Below are positions 62,963-64,000 of a stretch of 64,000 bases of DNA, one piece after another. Position numbers and translations under genes: made by a program. Origin of the DNA: Butyrivibrio sp. GTDB taxonomy: Bacteria > Bacillota > Clostridia > Lachnospirales > Lachnospiraceae. The notes under the pieces are model-generated. The model saw only the letters and a list, made by a program, of their open reading frames with translations, searched no databases and was not told the DNA's origin. The DNA is taken from positions 1 through 64,000 of the forward strand of contig JAAVHB010000060.1 of NCBI GenBank assembly GCA_014799955.1, read 5' to 3'. The stretch's first letter is position 1, and every line of letters begins with the position of its first letter.

Positions 62963-63427
62963 ATGGATAATACAAAATCCGCGAATGACATGACTGCGAA
63001 GCAGTACATAGCTGTCAGAATCGGCAACGAGCAGTACGGAATAAGTATTAAATATGTCGATAATATTGTAAGGATGCAGCAGATAACCAGAGTGCCGAAG
63101 GCGCAGGATTATTTTGTCGGAGTAATTAATTTAAGAGGCGAAATCGTTCCGGTTATGAGCCTTCGAAGGAAGTTCGGCATAGCCGCAGACGAGTTCGGCA
63201 ATTCGACAAGGATTATAATCGTAAAGCCCGAACAGCAGGCAACGGTCGGACTTATCGTTGATGCGGTCAAGGAGGTCGTTACCTTAAACGAGGATCAGAT
63301 CGAAAAGAACAATGTGAACGATAACAGTGACGGTCAGGCATATATAAGCGCCGTGGGCAAGAACAACGGAGAGCTTATTTCTATTCTCAGCATACAGACG
63401 CTTTTAAGCGAGAAGGAGCCTGTTTGA
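62963..63427 (+). CDS. cheW: Chemotaxis coupling protein CheW
   Basis: CheW joins receptors to CheA. The 154 residues form one CheW domain with Y-G-I-S-I-K-Y-V-D-N-I, then I-T-R-V-P-K-A-Q-D-Y-F-V-G-V-I-N-L-R-G-E-I-V-P and V-G-L-I-V-D-A-V-K-E-V. The region has AGGAGGG a few bases before the ATG, the end of the upstream repeat unit. Confidence 0.97.
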   Translation: MDNTKSANDMTAKQYIAVRIGNEQYGISIKYVDNIVRMQQITRVPKAQDYFVGVINLRGEIVPVMSLRRKFGIAADEFGNSTRIIIVKPEQQATVGLIVDAVKEVVTLNEDQIEKNNVNDNSDGQAYISAVGKNNGELISILSIQTLLSEKEPV

Positions 63428-63471
63428 CATTGAACAACCATAATTTAATTAAAAAAGGAGTGATGTGGTAA

Positions 63472-64000
63472 ATGGGTGAACTTAACCTTGACAAACTTAC
63501 GGATCTGGAATTTGACGTGCTTAAGGAAATAGGTAATATCGGTGCGGGCAATGCGACGACAGCTCTTTCCCAGATGATGAATATAAAGATAGACATGAGC
63601 GTACCTAATGTCGCGTTGATTCCGATTACGGAAATTGCCGGTATGATCGGCTCAGAGGAAACAATCGTCGTGGGAATACTTCTGGGTATGGAAGGCGACG
63701 TTATGGGAATGATGATGTTCCTGTTTACGGAGAAGTCGGCGCATACCATAGTAAGCACGCTTTTGGGTATGGAGCCCGATATGACCGCCGAAATAGGTGA
63801 AATGGAGTTTTCGGCGCTGAGCGAAATCGGCAATATTATTGCCGGCGCTTATCTGTCGGCTCTTTCAACGCTTACGGGTCTTACGGTCTTGCCGTCCGTA
63901 CCGGCGCTTACCATCGATATGGCGGGAGCTATTTTAAGCGTGCCGGCTATAGAATACGGTAAAATAGGAGATAAGGTTCTTTTCATAGAAACCAATCTCG
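63472..64000 (+). CDS. cheC: CheY-P phosphatase CheC, cut by the window end
   Basis: CheC dephosphorylates CheY-P and is activated by CheD. Reading from ATG 63472 (after AAGGAG), 176 codons are visible before the right edge of a protein of about 205. Both active sites are seen: L-K-E-I-G-N-I-G-A-G-N and L-S-E-I-G-N-I-I-A-G-A, each with E-x-x-N. In this operon order cheD and sigD are expected beyond the edge. Confidence 0.95.
   Translation, partial: MGELNLDKLTDLEFDVLKEIGNIGAGNATTALSQMMNIKIDMSVPNVALIPITEIAGMIGSEETIVVGILLGMEGDVMGMMMFLFTEKSAHTIVSTLLGMEPDMTAEIGEMEFSALSEIGNIIAGAYLSALSTLTGLTVLPSVPALTIDMAGAILSVPAIEYGKIGDKVLFIETNL

Overview
The window looks like chromosome from a motile, low-to-mid G+C Firmicute, most likely a Lachnospiraceae-type Clostridium relative. 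The reasons are CodY, a Bacillus/Clostridium-order fla/che operon with FliY and CheC, a Gram-positive type IV pilus locus without a secretin, a DUF5688 protein and strong AGGAGG ribosome binding sites. Every convincing gene lies on the plus strand. I found no tRNA, rRNA, CRISPR array or IS element.

Region 1 (1-4200) is housekeeping: the end of a glycogen debranching enzyme, elongation factor P, a DUF5688 protein and NADP-type glutamate dehydrogenase. Region 2 (about 4200-7780) is a visibly AT-rich insertion. It holds one 672-residue protein that fuses an M.HaeIII-like cytosine methyltransferase to an R.HaeIII-like endonuclease, followed by a SIR2-like Rossmann protein with a cysteine cluster. 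It reads as a small defence island. Region 3 (7780-10100) is a three-gene unit: a regulator with an XRE helix-turn-helix joined to a domain that aligns with the cytoplasmic part of the flagellar export protein FlhA, a protein of unknown function, and a GNAT acetyltransferase.

Region 4 (10100-26840) is a type IV pilus locus: a membrane-anchored unknown, PilB, PilT, PilC (interrupted by an in-frame TGA where PilC proteins normally carry Cys), the major pilin, prepilin peptidase, a PilM-PilN fusion, PilO, four prepilin-like minor pilins (one of 764 aa) and an 801-aa secreted protein. It ends in a strong terminator. Region 5 (26840-33670) has a consensus promoter, then comM, dprA, topA, two glycosyltransferases and a DUF2304 membrane protein. 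DNA-uptake genes next to a retractile pilus suggest natural competence as a possible shared function.

Region 6 (33680-64000) is codY with a candidate self-regulatory CodY box, then a fla/che operon running to the window edge: flgB flgC fliE fliF fliG fliH fliI fliJ, a MotE-like gene, fliK flgD, a TIGR02530-type gene, flgE flbD motA motB fliL fliM fliY cheY fliO fliP fliQ fliR flhB flhA flhF flhG, a PilZ gene, cheB cheA cheW cheC (cut by the window end). Together these encode the basal body, export apparatus, hook, stator, switch and chemotaxis core.

The items I rank highest are the HTH-FlhA-like regulator, the single-chain HaeIII-type restriction-modification protein with its SIR2-like neighbour, the TGA-for-Cys in pilC, and a small family of intergenic hairpin repeats around cheB and cheW.
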